A DNA stretch of 64,000 nucleotides from Drosophila persimilis (taxonomy: Eukaryota > Arthropoda > Insecta > Diptera > Drosophilidae), in assembly GCF_003286085.1 (NCBI RefSeq), contig NW_020825288.1, forward strand, positions 8,990,001 through 9,054,000, read 5' to 3'. Within the stretch, counting starts at the first letter, position 1. Each line of letters opens with the position of its first letter. Below the pieces are notes generated by a model, which saw nothing but the letters and a program-made list of their open reading frames with translations, had not been told where the DNA came from and did not search any database. The position numbers and the translations under genes were made by a program. This document shows, piece after piece, positions 12,701-26,100 of the stretch.

Positions 12701-15700
12701 TTGACGCCAGTGAACCAGACTTTTTGTAAGTGTCGTCGTTGTAGCCATTAATTAGCGTCGCAATTTAGGGACAACGAAATAAAACTGGAAAAGTGAGTGG
12801 AAGTATGGCACTCTACATACGGATAAGGTACGAGTAATACAGATAACACCCACACACATATGTGCAAACCGCTAATTTATTGGAGCAGCCAGCAGTCAAA
12901 GTAATTGTTTTTTTTTTTTTTTTTTTTTTTTTCGTTCTGTCCAAATATTGATCGAAATAATGTGAAAGCTATACAGTGGGGATCTACACCCACGTTGGGG
13001 ACACAGTAACGGGGGAAAAGTGATCCCAAGACAGTGAAAGTCTCAGAAATTCTTTATTTTCAATCGAAATACAGCGAAATCTTTTGGAAGTTACCCTTAG
13101 GAAAGCATTCTGGGGGCTTATTTGCACTGAAAATGTATCGGAAGATCAATAATCGATAAATACGTAAGAAATAATCGATATAATAATAGAAGCTCAGCGC
13201 TGAATGTGCGCCCAAAGAGGGTTAATCGATACTAGAAACATATCACTGATAAAACGATAAAAATCGAAAAAATAAAATAAAAATTCATCGATATAAATAT
13301 ATTCATCGAGTCCACAAATATACACCTAATGTATATGGAAGTAATAATCGATAAAAACTATATAAAGTACGCCATAAATAAATATCGAAAGCAGGTTAAT
13401 CGATAAAGAATCGAAAGAAGATAAGCGAAAGCGGGTTAATCGAAGCAGTATGCGATGAAAATGATGTAAAAACAAATTCCACCATAAAATATCGAACAGC
13501 CTTGAATTAAATAATGCATTAAGCAACAAAAGCACTTTACATGCCTCATAAATGCATTAAAAATATTTAGCCAAATCCCAAATGTAATTAAAGAGCCGCA
13601 TCACTCGCCCCTTCCCCTCCCCCACTATTCGGAGGAAACAACCAGCAGAAAGACTGGCAGACAGACAGGCAGGCAGACAGAAAAAACTACCGACAAAAAA
13701 GTTAAATGGTAATTAAAAATTTTAAGCTCGTTTCGAGGCAAGCGGAACGCTCAACCCCACATGGTGCAGCCACGAATGGGGGTGTTGGGAGGGGAGGGAG
13801 AATAATGAGATATGTACCTCCAAGGATACCGCCATCTTTTTGAGGCTCTCTTTTGGGCACTTGTTTCAATTTTAAATGAGAGGAAATGACGCTTCCTCGT
13901 GACTTATTCATGAGGAATATCATCGCAACGAGAGATAGGAGGGGACCCCAGACCCCATGGAAACAGTGGGAGATGTTTGCACCTCACATTTGCAAGTGGC
14001 ATGCCAGTCCAACGAAGCAAACATTTGAGAAATTGATTTGCAAGACGGAATAAACAACACATTTTGCCAACGCAAGTTCCATCACATTTCGAAGTGAAAC
14101 TTTGCTGGAAAGATTGCTTGGGAACGTATGTATATTCCTTACTGAAATTGGAGTAATAATAAGGGGAACCACATACAACCCATTATTATATTTATTCGTT
14201 GGATTATAACATTCGTTTAGCACTCAGAAATCAAGAATTTTATCCGAAATTTACACAGATGTTCAAACATTCTAGTACTGAAAGGTTCAGCTACCTTTTC
14301 GTTCACTGCAATTTGGATTAGAAATATTTAAGGTATTTTTGTACAAGTTTCTAATAGTTTCTCGTAGTTTCTGGTAGTTTCTAGTTTCAGCTAAAACACA
14401 AAGCTGATTATTTGCATAAGGTATGAAGTGGAAAATGCTTTTGTTGAGGTATTTTAATTATTGTTTCAACTGGTTTTTGTGTCCAATCAACTAATTGAAA
14501 GGCACAGGCCACATAGCCACAGAGCAGGCTTCTGTTTTTGTTTTCGGAATGATAACGAATCGAAAGGCAACTGGAAAAGACTCTGATACTGATAGCATGG
14601 CAGTGAAAACCATATGTTGGAATGCGCTGTTCACGTCACAGATAAAGGTATGCATACTACAGATGTTTCCCAGTCCAAGGAAACCTTAAAATGTACAAGC
14701 TTTCAACTGCCTTTGATGCCAATTTCTGTGGAAAATTTCTGTGATTGAATTTGAATAGATTTCCATTTGAAATATGCCACAGGAGTGATTGCAAATAACC
14801 TTAACATTAAGGACACAATTTCTGTTTTGACGTCCGAAATGAAACGGCCTCGTGTGCCACGTGCAACAGGCGTCTGCCTGGTGGAAGCCTTGATATGCCA
14901 TCGCCATCACCCATCGCCGAGGGGAACAAGGACAACGGCAAGGACCCTGTGTCTCGTCTCTAGTCTCTTCCTCTGTGCGGCACGAGGCTTTTGTTCAAAG
15001 TTGTTGCTGACGCAAAAGGATTTCCAGCCCAGGAGTGTCTTGCACGGATGGCAGACAGCGGAACGTGACCCTGAATATTATTCTTTGTTGCTATTTTTGA
15101 GATGCGTATGGAATTCACTTTATTTTCAATCAGCCATCAATTGAATAAAAGACTTTAACAAGAAAAAGTACTCCATCTGGAATGGGGAATATGAGGAATG
15201 AGAGGTGAAAATACGGGGCCACAGATGCCGCGACCTTCTAACGAACCAATTTGTGGACAGTCCACCTGGAGGGGGGTGGAGGCATGCCCCAGCATCGGGT
15301 ATCGTTTGATACTATTCAAACGATTAAATTGAATTCAATTTCTGCAAACAAACTGCACAATTAAGTGTCGTAATTTAATTGACGGCAAATATACATATAT
15401 ATCGAGTGCTACGAGTACGACTATCGATTGCAACTCTCCGTCTTCTATGGGTTTTCAACCCCAGCAAAACAGGCTATAAATCACTGCATCTCACGTGATA
15501 GATTCCGCTTTGAAATGCGGAAAACACAGAGCAACAGTTTTTATTACAAAAAACCCATAAAAAAATATGACGTTTGGGTTCACGCCCTTAAATGATATAT
15601 GCAACTTTTTGCACTTGGAAAATTATATACCCACAATTGTAATTCAATAGGCAAGGAAATCCCCCCAAGGGGACCTTTCACTTATGCGAAATACGTACAG

Positions 15701-17152
15701 TAGGATTACTTAGGTGGAAGATCCCCGAATCTTCATTCACACGGGATATGTTCCCGTGTTAGCTTCGATTTCTTGAGGTCACAGTGCCCTTAAAGTTCAA
15801 AGTAATGCTCCGACTTTTTGGGACTTTTATTTTTCAACAAATTTTAGTTCTATATTTTTAAAAGCGGCTTCCGTTTCGAAGAACTGGATACATCTGTGGG
15901 TTCCTAGCAAAAGTTCCATAGTTCCTTAAGCGCTAAGCATTGCTCTTTAATCTGTAGACAACTTCTGTTCTCCTTCCCAAGATATTCAGTCTTTCAACAA
16001 AGGATAAACAATGCAAAAAGTGTTTCAGGATACACAAAACAAGCAATACAATGGAAACAATCACATGAGTGAGTAATTTATTGGATAAGGCAAACTATAT
16101 ATCGGCTACTTTACGTGATATATCGGGGAAATCCACACAAAAAGAAAGCATTAAGATGCTTTTACTGGGAATTCTGGGAATGAATAATCAAACGAATATA
16201 AGCCATTACATATAGACTTTTTTCACTTTTAATGATTGCCAATATTATACTGAAAAATGAGATTACAGCATCTTTCTGTGGGCATTTTTAGTAGGCTAAG
16301 GACGGGGCATGCATACATGTACATCTCTCTGTGAGACACAGAAAAAGAGAAAAGATTGGGATGGAAACTGAGTCACGGTCACACAAAAATCGTACAATAT
16401 AATACACTATATATACAGATACACATATGTATAAATAAACGTGGGGAAGCCTGATAAACAGGCAAATGAATATAAACAAATCAGAAAACACAAGTCTCTA
16501 TAGGCTGGTGCCTATATTTATACATATATAGATTATAATTATAATTAAGATTTATAGTATATGAAGTATAGGACACAGAAAAAGATCAAAGATTGAAAAG
16601 TAAGAAGTTAAGGGTTGAAAATTCCGCAAGAAATACAAATAAAAATTCGGAAACACTGCAGGAAATAAAATAAAAAATTAAGGAAAAAATATGTAAATTT
16701 TTGAGCAAAAAAATTACATTTCTTCAGGAAATAAATGTCAAAAATATATGAAAATTCTGGAGGGAAAAAAAAGAAAATTTTTGTTGAAATAAATGTAAGA
16801 TCAAGATGGAAATTTAAGGAACATAAAGTCAAGAAAAAGATGAAAATTGTAGGAAAATAAAATACAGAAATAGATGACATAAAATAACGAAAAATTTGGT
16901 CATTTTAAAAAAATAAAAGTAAAAACAAAAAAATATAATTTTGCAAAAAATCAAAGTACAAACAGAATTTTTAATCTTGTGTAAATAAAAGCAAGAAAAT
17001 TGTCACACAAATCAAACATAATTTTGAGAGATCTCGATCCACTTCTCAGAGGAATAATATTTGACATTTCCGCGATTCTCAAAGACAAAGACCAATCATA
17101 AACCGAAAACCGGTATAAACCCGAAAAATGCACCCCATCAAGAGCGGAGGGT

Positions 17153-17185
<33 letters not shown>

Positions 17186-20100
17186 CGGGGGAGTGAGTGC
17201 ATTCAACTTTCAGTCAAAGCATAAAAATTATACAAATTTCAATTCCCTTTATAGCGAGGGGAACACAAACAGGAAGTCCGTTGTTGTTGCATTTAAGGAT
17301 TCATTTATTTTGGGATTTAAGAGTTGGCCGAATCGACAGAACGACGGTTGAACGAACCGCAACAGAAATTAACACTTAATACGCGGATCGAACCGATTCA
17401 ATCCGGATCGGATGGAGGAGTATCGTATTATGTCATAATTTATTCCATTTCGAAAACTATACGGGAAAAAAACAAATACAAATTTGCATACAAAAATGAT
17501 CAAAACATAAGAAATCGAGAGGAAATGCAGTAGAAGAAAGAAGAGAGAAGGGAGAGAATCAAAAGAGAAAGAGGTAAAAGAGAGGAAAAATCAATGCGGA
17601 TAAATTAAAAACAATTTTAAAAAAATTAGGAAAATACAAAACAAATTCAAAAAAGCCAATTAAATTTATAAATATAAATAAATAAAATAATCTCCAAACA
17701 AGAAAAAATTGGAGATCAAGTAACAAAAAGAGAGGGAATAAAGAAAGACAAACCCAAGAGAGTGATGATAAAGAAAAGAAGAACCAAAGAGAGTTAAAAT
17801 ATAACAAAGACAGAAAGAGAGAGTAAACCCCGAGCATCGGAAAGAGAAATATTCCCCAAAAGAGATGAAAGAAATGGGGGGAGGTGGCGCCATCCATTAA
17901 CCCCAATGCATATTCATGAGTCCCCAAAACACGACACAAAAAAAAAACATGTCGCAATGGAATAAATCGATAAACGTAGGCCAAGCGAATGTTTTTTTTG
18001 TTCCCCTTTGTTTTTTCTGTTATCTCACGCCGGGGTCCGCCCAACAGGTGGGGAATGGATTGGAATGGGAATCCAGTTATATTATACGATGCCTGTTTAA
18101 GATCTGATAAATCGAGCCCCGAAACGAAATCCGAAACCGATCCGCAGATAGGCTGTGGATTTCGCAAAATACCTAATTCATGAGTTTTGTGATTAACACT
18201 TTTAGGGTGATGGTAGAGAGGGGAAAAGGGTGATCTTTATGGGGACTTTCATGGAAGAAAAATAAGTAAGTAAGCTGCAATTAGCCTTGTCACGCACACG
18301 GCATGTGTTTTGTGTATGCATTCACTTGAGAGGCTCAAATACTCAAGAACAGTGGCGACATCTGGTGATGGATCAATTTCAGAACATGATATAGTAGTGC
18401 CCTAGCCCTAGCCCTGTTCCACTATGGGTTTATTTTGTTTTTTATTAATCTCTTTATTTCACGTCTGTTCTCTTTTCTTGTCGATCGTCGAATATCGATA
18501 TCCCTCTTCTCGCAGTATTGTATCGGTACAATATCGGGTTCGGTTAGGGTTAATATAGGTAAGAGCTAATATGGAGTTGGTTAAGGTTAATATGTGTTGC
18601 CTTATAATTTGCTGTAGTAATTTCCCATAAACGACAGGACACATTCTGATGGATTCTCTAAATTTTTCCAAATTTTTCCATTCAACATGTTCCCAATCAA
18701 ATAGGTAGAGCTCCAATCTTTATCTTCAATAAGCGTAAACCCCACGTTTGTCAATAAATCTTGAATCTTTTAGAGGTTTCCCCATGATAAAGAAGTTCAA
18801 CCGCAAAAGGCTTTCACTTTCCTTTTGCCATTTCCATATCCATACCCATTGAAGGGGTCAAAGTGCGTCGCATGGAACCGCGAATGCCGCCACCACATGG
18901 TGTGCTCTTTCTCTGGGGGGGGAGGGGGCGTGGGGTGGTGGCACGTGTGGTACGTGGGCGTTGTTTGTCCACACGCGCATCCGATCTCCCCCCTCGTATT
19001 GGCGGCTGCTCTCATTGATATGCCGGACGCAAAAGAGAGTCGCGTCGCTGCGGCCTTATGCAACGTCTGTCTGATAACTGAAACGCTCTCCCCCTGTAGG
19101 GCTCCACTCCACTCTACTCCAACGTCTGGTGGTATGGTGGTCTGGTGGTATGGTGGTCTGGTTGTCTGGTTGTCTGGGGAGGGATTAGGTAATAAGTGGA
19201 ACGGCAATGCAATCGACAATTGAAGCTGCTGCCATTCGAAAGTAGGAGAGTGGCAACGAGGCATCGATGCAGCTCCGGCGCTACTTGAAGGCTGTTGCAC
19301 TTCGTGAATGTGAATGTGAAAATTTCACCGCTTTTACTTTTTACCCCCACAGACTGGTCGGTCGCCTGGCCATTGGAAAAGCGTTTTTTATTTTGTATTT
19401 GGTGTCTGGTCTGCAAAAAACCGTAACGAAACAATTGACATATTGCCGGCCACTCTCGCACATTTTGGAGCCAATGAACCATCGGTTCGGATCGGTTCGG
19501 ATCGTTGGAGAGGAGCTGCGCTTTCAGTGGTCCAACAGCCTTGGGGGGTCATTCCATTCATCCATCGAGCAATTGTGCAACGTTTGACCTGCATTGAACC
19601 TGAAATCCCAGTGGATTCCCATTGGAATGTGCCTCTAATCAGAGATCCCCCCTACCCAACAGACAGACAGCTGTCCATCCATCAATATGGCACACGGTAT
19701 GAAATAAATATAATATTTGTTTCATTCGGCAGGAAATTTACACACCAAATACGCGCGGATTAAGTTGCCAAGCAAATATTGAAAAAGTATTCAATAAAAA
19801 TCCACAGAGAGAGAAAAAAGGGAAAACCAACGAAGCAGCAAACCAAATGCCGTGCAACAGTTGCATAATCTTATCGCAAGAAGCCAAAAGATACAGATAC
19901 AATATCTACATAAATATATAAAACATACAGATAGCATAAAAGGTGGGTTGGTTGGGTGCTTCGGTGGTACGATTTTGGGGAACTTATGGAGTGGCAAAAG
20001 GGGCAAAAACCCAATCAATGTTTAAGGTTAATATTTATGGGTATTCCCATGAAAAGTGGCAACACTCTTTCTAGGGAAAAATGAGTCCACATTCTATTTT

Positions 20101-23100
20101 GAAAAGTGGCAGCAATGAGGAAACATTGCGTTGAAAACTCAACTAATCTCTAGATAAATAATATGTGATATAAACACCTTTTTACACCTTTTTTACAACA
20201 GCTGACAAAACAACGATCATCGCAATTGTTTTTCAACGTATCGTATCGTCTAATTATTTCCTGTAATACCTCTCAATCAATCTCAAATGACAGACAGACA
20301 GACTGACAGACTAATAATCTAAGCCCTACATTAAGAACACGCCCTACTTTTGTGCTCTACTCTGAAAAGCTGAAACCGATTGGGGTTTTTCATTGGGGAA
20401 AATTCCATTCCATTCAAGAGTCTTGGGTACAGCCAAAAATATTTATATATATTCCGAATGAGTTAACATAAGGTATCGATAAGTAATATAGATTTTTTGT
20501 GTTATAATATTTTTTTAAATTGTATTTTAAGGTTAATTTTTTAAATTTTTTAAGTTTGGAGTAATTTTTCCATCTTTTCGAAATCTTTTCCCACTCAAAT
20601 CGTTTGAGTGTTGTTCAAACGTTTTTTTCGAGGCACAGGCGCCTACGATACACGATTCCCGATGTACCCCTGATACTCTTTGGAATTTTCCTCTTTTTAT
20701 AGAACATCTCAAGAGCTGGCAGGCCTACACTATTCATGTTTTCAGCCCCCGCTCAATCCCCTATGTAGTCCCTTCCTCCTCCTCCTGCTGCTCGTGTTGG
20801 GAGTACGTGTGTGTCGCGTTATCAGGGAGGGAGCTGCTACTGTGTATCGCCGTTTAATGCGTCACTAAAGCCCACTACTAAGTAGGGGATCAGGGAAGCA
20901 GGGTGCCAGGGTGATGTCAGGGTATCAGGAGAGCACGCAACACTCGAACAAAGGGGCCCTGCCTGGGCCACATGAGTATTCGTATTCGTATTCGTATTAT
21001 CAACTAATTTTGTGTTAATTTTTAATAGATCCCCGCGCTCAGTGGAAAAGTTACACGCGAAAACAGACAAAGACACTGCCAGGCGACTGGGGACTGGCGA
21101 TTGGGGGCTAATGCTTCCAGTATTTTCTTCTCTCTCTCTCTCTGGTGACAAGTTCTTCTCAACAACAAAATGATTATTAAATCATTTATAACAAAAATTA
21201 AATAGTTAAGGCTTTGCAACAGTGCCAGTGGGGCATCATTTCGGTGGGGATTACATTACGGATATATGATGATATCCAAGGAAATCTGTTGAAATATAAC
21301 GGAATTCATAGTTCCAGAAGGTTCCTAGTGTTACTATTTCCATTGAAATACCAAGTATGGCGAATCTCTGATTTATTTGCAAGCTTTTAAGCGGAATTTT
21401 TTCAGTGTTTCCCTAAACGACTAGATACTATCAAAGAAAAACCTTAGGGAACTCTTATATTGTTTTCTTTAGGCTAACGCTGGTTCAATGTTGGTTTCCT
21501 TTTGCTTTTGTTCTTCTTTCTCCAAGAGAGAAAATATTTGTTTAGGTTGAAAACTGTTTGAATCTACAGATTTATTGGATATCCTTTGATTCTTTCTTAA
21601 GATGGTGATAGTTCCATCGTTTCAAAGAATTCTTTCATCAAATCATACGTTTTGGAACCCTATATTGTACATTTTTGGCTACTTTATTGTACCTTTAAAC
21701 GGATTTCATGCCCTACACGGTTAAATAATATCTAAGAGAACCTTCAGGTAATCAAAAAACAATACTATGGATCAAAGCTATAGATCTTGTCAAAGAGAAT
21801 ATTATTTCAAGTGGAAAACTCTTTCAATCTTCCAGCTTTACTGGCGGTTTTTACACCGTCTTTATCTGTTTATCTAGAGGCTTTCGTAACACGTAGAGTC
21901 AACATTTGTAGCCCACCTCGGCCGGCCTTTGCTAGAACATCAACAACTGGAAAATGGGGACAGTTTTCAGAGCACAAGTCGTTAACGGTGGCGACGACGA
22001 TGGCGGCGACGGCGGCGACGGCGGCAACGGCGGCACATGTCAATATGGCCCAAATATTATGCACCGCAAGAAACAGGTTGTTGCTTTTGTTGGCACACGC
22101 GGCCCAGCAACAGGCAGGCACACTCGCAGATGCACTCATTCACTCACTCATGCAGTCACTCACACACTCATGAATACTGAATACTTTGGTGTGGCATTGG
22201 ATTGAATCTGTCAGACGTGGACAATGTTGCTTCTTGTTTGTGGCCATTCACAAATGCAGTTGCAAGAGTACAGTACAGTGCGTTTCATGACAGATACAGA
22301 TATACAGAGATAGATGGAATATGTACCCAAAAATGTGGTTTATCCGCATGGCATGAAAGATATCTGAGGATATCTCCATTTTACAGTTATGCAACGCACT
22401 GTAAGCAATGAGCATACCATTATGACTGACATTCGGCGGCTGTTACTCCCTTAAAGACACTGCTTTACCTTTTCCCTTTTTTTGCACACTTTTCCCTACC
22501 TTTTGTTCAGACATAAATCAGGTTTTTCTTTATCGCACACTTTTGTTTATGTTTTTTTTGTTTGTTTACTCTTTATCTCGGATTCAGAAAGCGTACATAA
22601 GTGAATTTCATAAAAATGCAAAATGATGCCAGATGCCACAGATGGCAGTCGACTAGGCGACTACCGGGTTGAAGTACCTCCGTGAACTACTCCGGCGGAG
22701 TGAATTCTCCCCCAGTAACCTCCTTTTCAATGGGTTATAGTATATCTTTCTTTGTGGGATATAGTATCTATATATCTATATCTATATAGCAGCATCTGCT
22801 ATAGCTCTAGTTTTCATAGGGTATAGCTTTACTTTTCTGTGGAATATACTTTTAAATCATTTTAATGTGCCTCAACGAAAACGTTCATTTGCGGTGGAAT
22901 CTTGGGATTGTTCCCCTAAACGATTAGATACTATCAAAGAAAACGTTTTTAAAGCCTATTTTATGTCAGCTCTTATTAAAACAGGGATCCCTTAAATAAT
23001 TTAAAATAAATAAATACAAATACAAAATTAAAAAATACAAATAAAATAATTTAAAAAAAAAATCATGTAACAAGTAAAAAAATAAAAAAATTTTAAAAAT

Positions 23101-26100
23101 CAAATTTATAAAAAATAAAATATATAAAAAATAAAATATATAAAAAAAAAATATATAAAAAAAAAATATATAAAAAACAAAATATAAAATAAATAAAATA
23201 TATAAAAAATTAAATATATGTATAATAAATAAATATCCTCCAACAAAGCAAAGTGTTTTTCTATCTGGGAACAAGTATTTATCCATTTATCTACCGCATA
23301 TACATATGTCTCTACTTTTAAATGGATATATCTCCACTTCTCTAGTGCACTGGGTACTTTTCTGTACTGGATCTACCTCCACTTTGCCCTCCCTCCATGA
23401 CCGCCTCGTTACCGCCTCCCGCCCCTTCATGGCCCTCTGCCTAAACCCAATTGTTAAACGTTTCGCATTGTTGTAATTTCCATTTTGCCCACTCATGATG
23501 TTTTCTTTATAAGAAATAAAACTTGGCTTTTTTCGGCAGACCTCAACTTTCAGAGGCCTCACAGTCAGAGTTTATTGTGTTAATGGACGATTTCGACGAC
23601 GACGACGACGACGCAACAGAAAACGACTTTAATTGCACACCATTTTTACTCATTTTTTGTACAATTTTTTTTTAGCCAACTCTGCTTACAACATGCTCTC
23701 AAAAACCGAGATATACGCGCAAGAGAGGGCGAGCGAAAGAGCCCAAAAATAATTGTACATTTGCTAGGCGCCCAATAGATTTCACTTTTTTTTTGCTTTG
23801 CTTTTGTTTCGTTGTTGGATTTGTTGGCCATAAAACAATTCAATGCCAACTTCAAATGAGAAACAAAAGGGGAAAAAAAACAGACAGGAAAAACGCGTAT
23901 AAATTTTATTAGATTTCAAGCAGAGGCATCACAGACACATCTATCGAAAGATCTAAGGCGATATTGGATTCAAGAGAGGAAACAATGAATATTAAAGAGG
24001 AAACTATGAGAAACAGGATATAAGGCAGAAATGTTATAGGATATACAGACTGCAGCGTATCCGCTGCTACAATTATATTATTAGTGTAGAAAAAATGAAA
24101 GATTTAGAGATTTTAAAAAAATATTTGGTGCGTGCAAGAGCTTGAAACTTGAGATTCCATAAATAAACGAGTGGTTCCTAAAGCTAGAGACCTATCTGGA
24201 GGTCCAGTTGCTCACAAGCAAGTGATTTCGTAGAAATTTCCCATAAACAAGAGGATATTAGTTTCGAATGGCACCAACAGAGAAACGATTTCAATGATCC
24301 CCTAACAATCTTACGGAAAATATTAACACCTGCGAATGTGAATGAAACTAATAGCCAATACAATCCGTAAACATATACCCTTCCGAGTACAGGGTACAGA
24401 GAACCCCATAAATATCAAGTTTCACTAATGCTGGGAATATCCCGGATGGTACCGATAGGCAATAGTCGCAAAAACCCATGTGTTAAATACTGATCAGACG
24501 ACTGCCGCAACGAATGAATATCATAGACCCCCGCACCCACTATTTGTGATATATTCACAAATCTCTAAACACACACAAACCTACTCGTGCTGGCACTCGT
24601 GAAACGTTGATCGTTAAACATTTATAAAGCAATTGAATTGAAAAATGTTTGCTTTAGCTTTAGCGTACTTCCTATATATCAACCGTTGGCCGTGCTTCGA
24701 TTACATATTTATGCAAAAATTATATATGCTATAAGGCGGGGTATGATGTAATACTATGTGGGGTCTTCCTTCTGTAAAATGCCCAAAGATTGGGCCGCTG
24801 CCTGGTAATCTGATAATCAATTAAAATCGCCTGTGGCGCGTGCCGCTGCCTTTTCGGTGCCCCATTGACTGGGATCCGTATCGCGTTTTTTTGCTTTTCG
24901 TTTTTTTTTTTTTTCTGTTTTTATAGGTTGCAGGCAACGCTGTTGCGCCTCTTTCTCTCAGCCTCCACAAACCATTGTTTCGACGACTACGAGGTTCACT
25001 CGCTTGTCGGTTGTGGGGTTCGCACACAATTGCAAGGCATTCATTATACCCCTTAAAGGGAAAATATATGTGTGTACGGTTGTACTTGAAGAAGTTTGCA
25101 ATGGGAGTTCCGATGAGACCGGGAGAGGCATAGGCACAGGCATAACTAATTATTTGCATCCGGCGCGAGTACGAGTAGAGCACAAGGCTAACGTGTAAAT
25201 AGTGACTGGCTAGAGACGATGGAATCTATTGCGCGTCGCGTGTTGGAATACTTTAATTTACTTTAATATTCATATTCACATTAATATACCTTGGAATAAA
25301 GCAAGAAAAATGTTTGTTCTCTTGAATAAAATTCCAAAATTCCTAAATTTCATCAAAGATTTAGTAAATTTGTCGTAAAATATTTCTGGAATTTTATCTA
25401 ATTTTAAAGACAACACAGGCTACACGTTTTTTTCAACTCATTCGTTCGACATCGAAAATTAAATTCGAAATGCAAGTCGCTGTCTTCGTATTAAATTACG
25501 GTTTATCTCGATGCTCGACCAAGACAGAAGACGCGTCCTCGACAGATAGAGAGAGCGCGAGCGAGAGAGACAGAGCGCATCTCTACACAAAGAAGAAAGA
25601 AAGTTGCAAGCAAAAACAAAGAAAAACCAGAAGAAGAAGAAGAAAACGAAGAAGACATCGACGACCAGGAAACGAGTGCGGAAAAACTGTGTGCAGTCAG
25701 TCAATGAATGAACGAAAGAAGAGCAGCCACCGCATAGAAGTGGCGAGGAGATGAAGGGGAAAGAAGAGTAGCGGGAAAAAAGAAAAGCAGAAATTGCCGT
25801 AGGCCTCCACAGCATTTTCTATTTCGTTTGGTGGTAAGCCGCCAGCCGCACAGCTGCTTGCACTGCTTTGCACGTTTTTCAAGAAAATAAGGAAAACGTA
25901 CCGTTATTTATGAGCTACAATTGTGTTGAAAAGGGGGGAAATACAGGGAGGTGGGGTGCGGGGGATTAGGGGGGAGCAGAGAGAGAGAAGTGTGTTAATT
26001 AACAAAAGAGAAGCAGAAAAGAGGCGGCATCCGGAAAGTGAGGCAATGAAAATGTTGTATTTCTAAATTTTTAAATCTATTTAGAGCGTAATAAATTAAT

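Noticed and set aside
14767-15144. 125-codon plus-strand open frame in LST2 intron 1
   Set aside because: No start context, no recognisable domain, mixed composition and no supporting splice partners; likely chance.
17559-18167. 202-codon minus-strand frame rich in Phe/Leu that looks like a membrane protein
   Set aside because: The hydrophobic composition comes from a purine-rich plus strand (TTT/CTC/TTC codons); there is no defined helix pattern or family.
18797-19300. 167-codon minus-strand frame
   Set aside because: Built partly from GGTGGTATGG-type repeats and a Pro tract; no domain and no conserved start.
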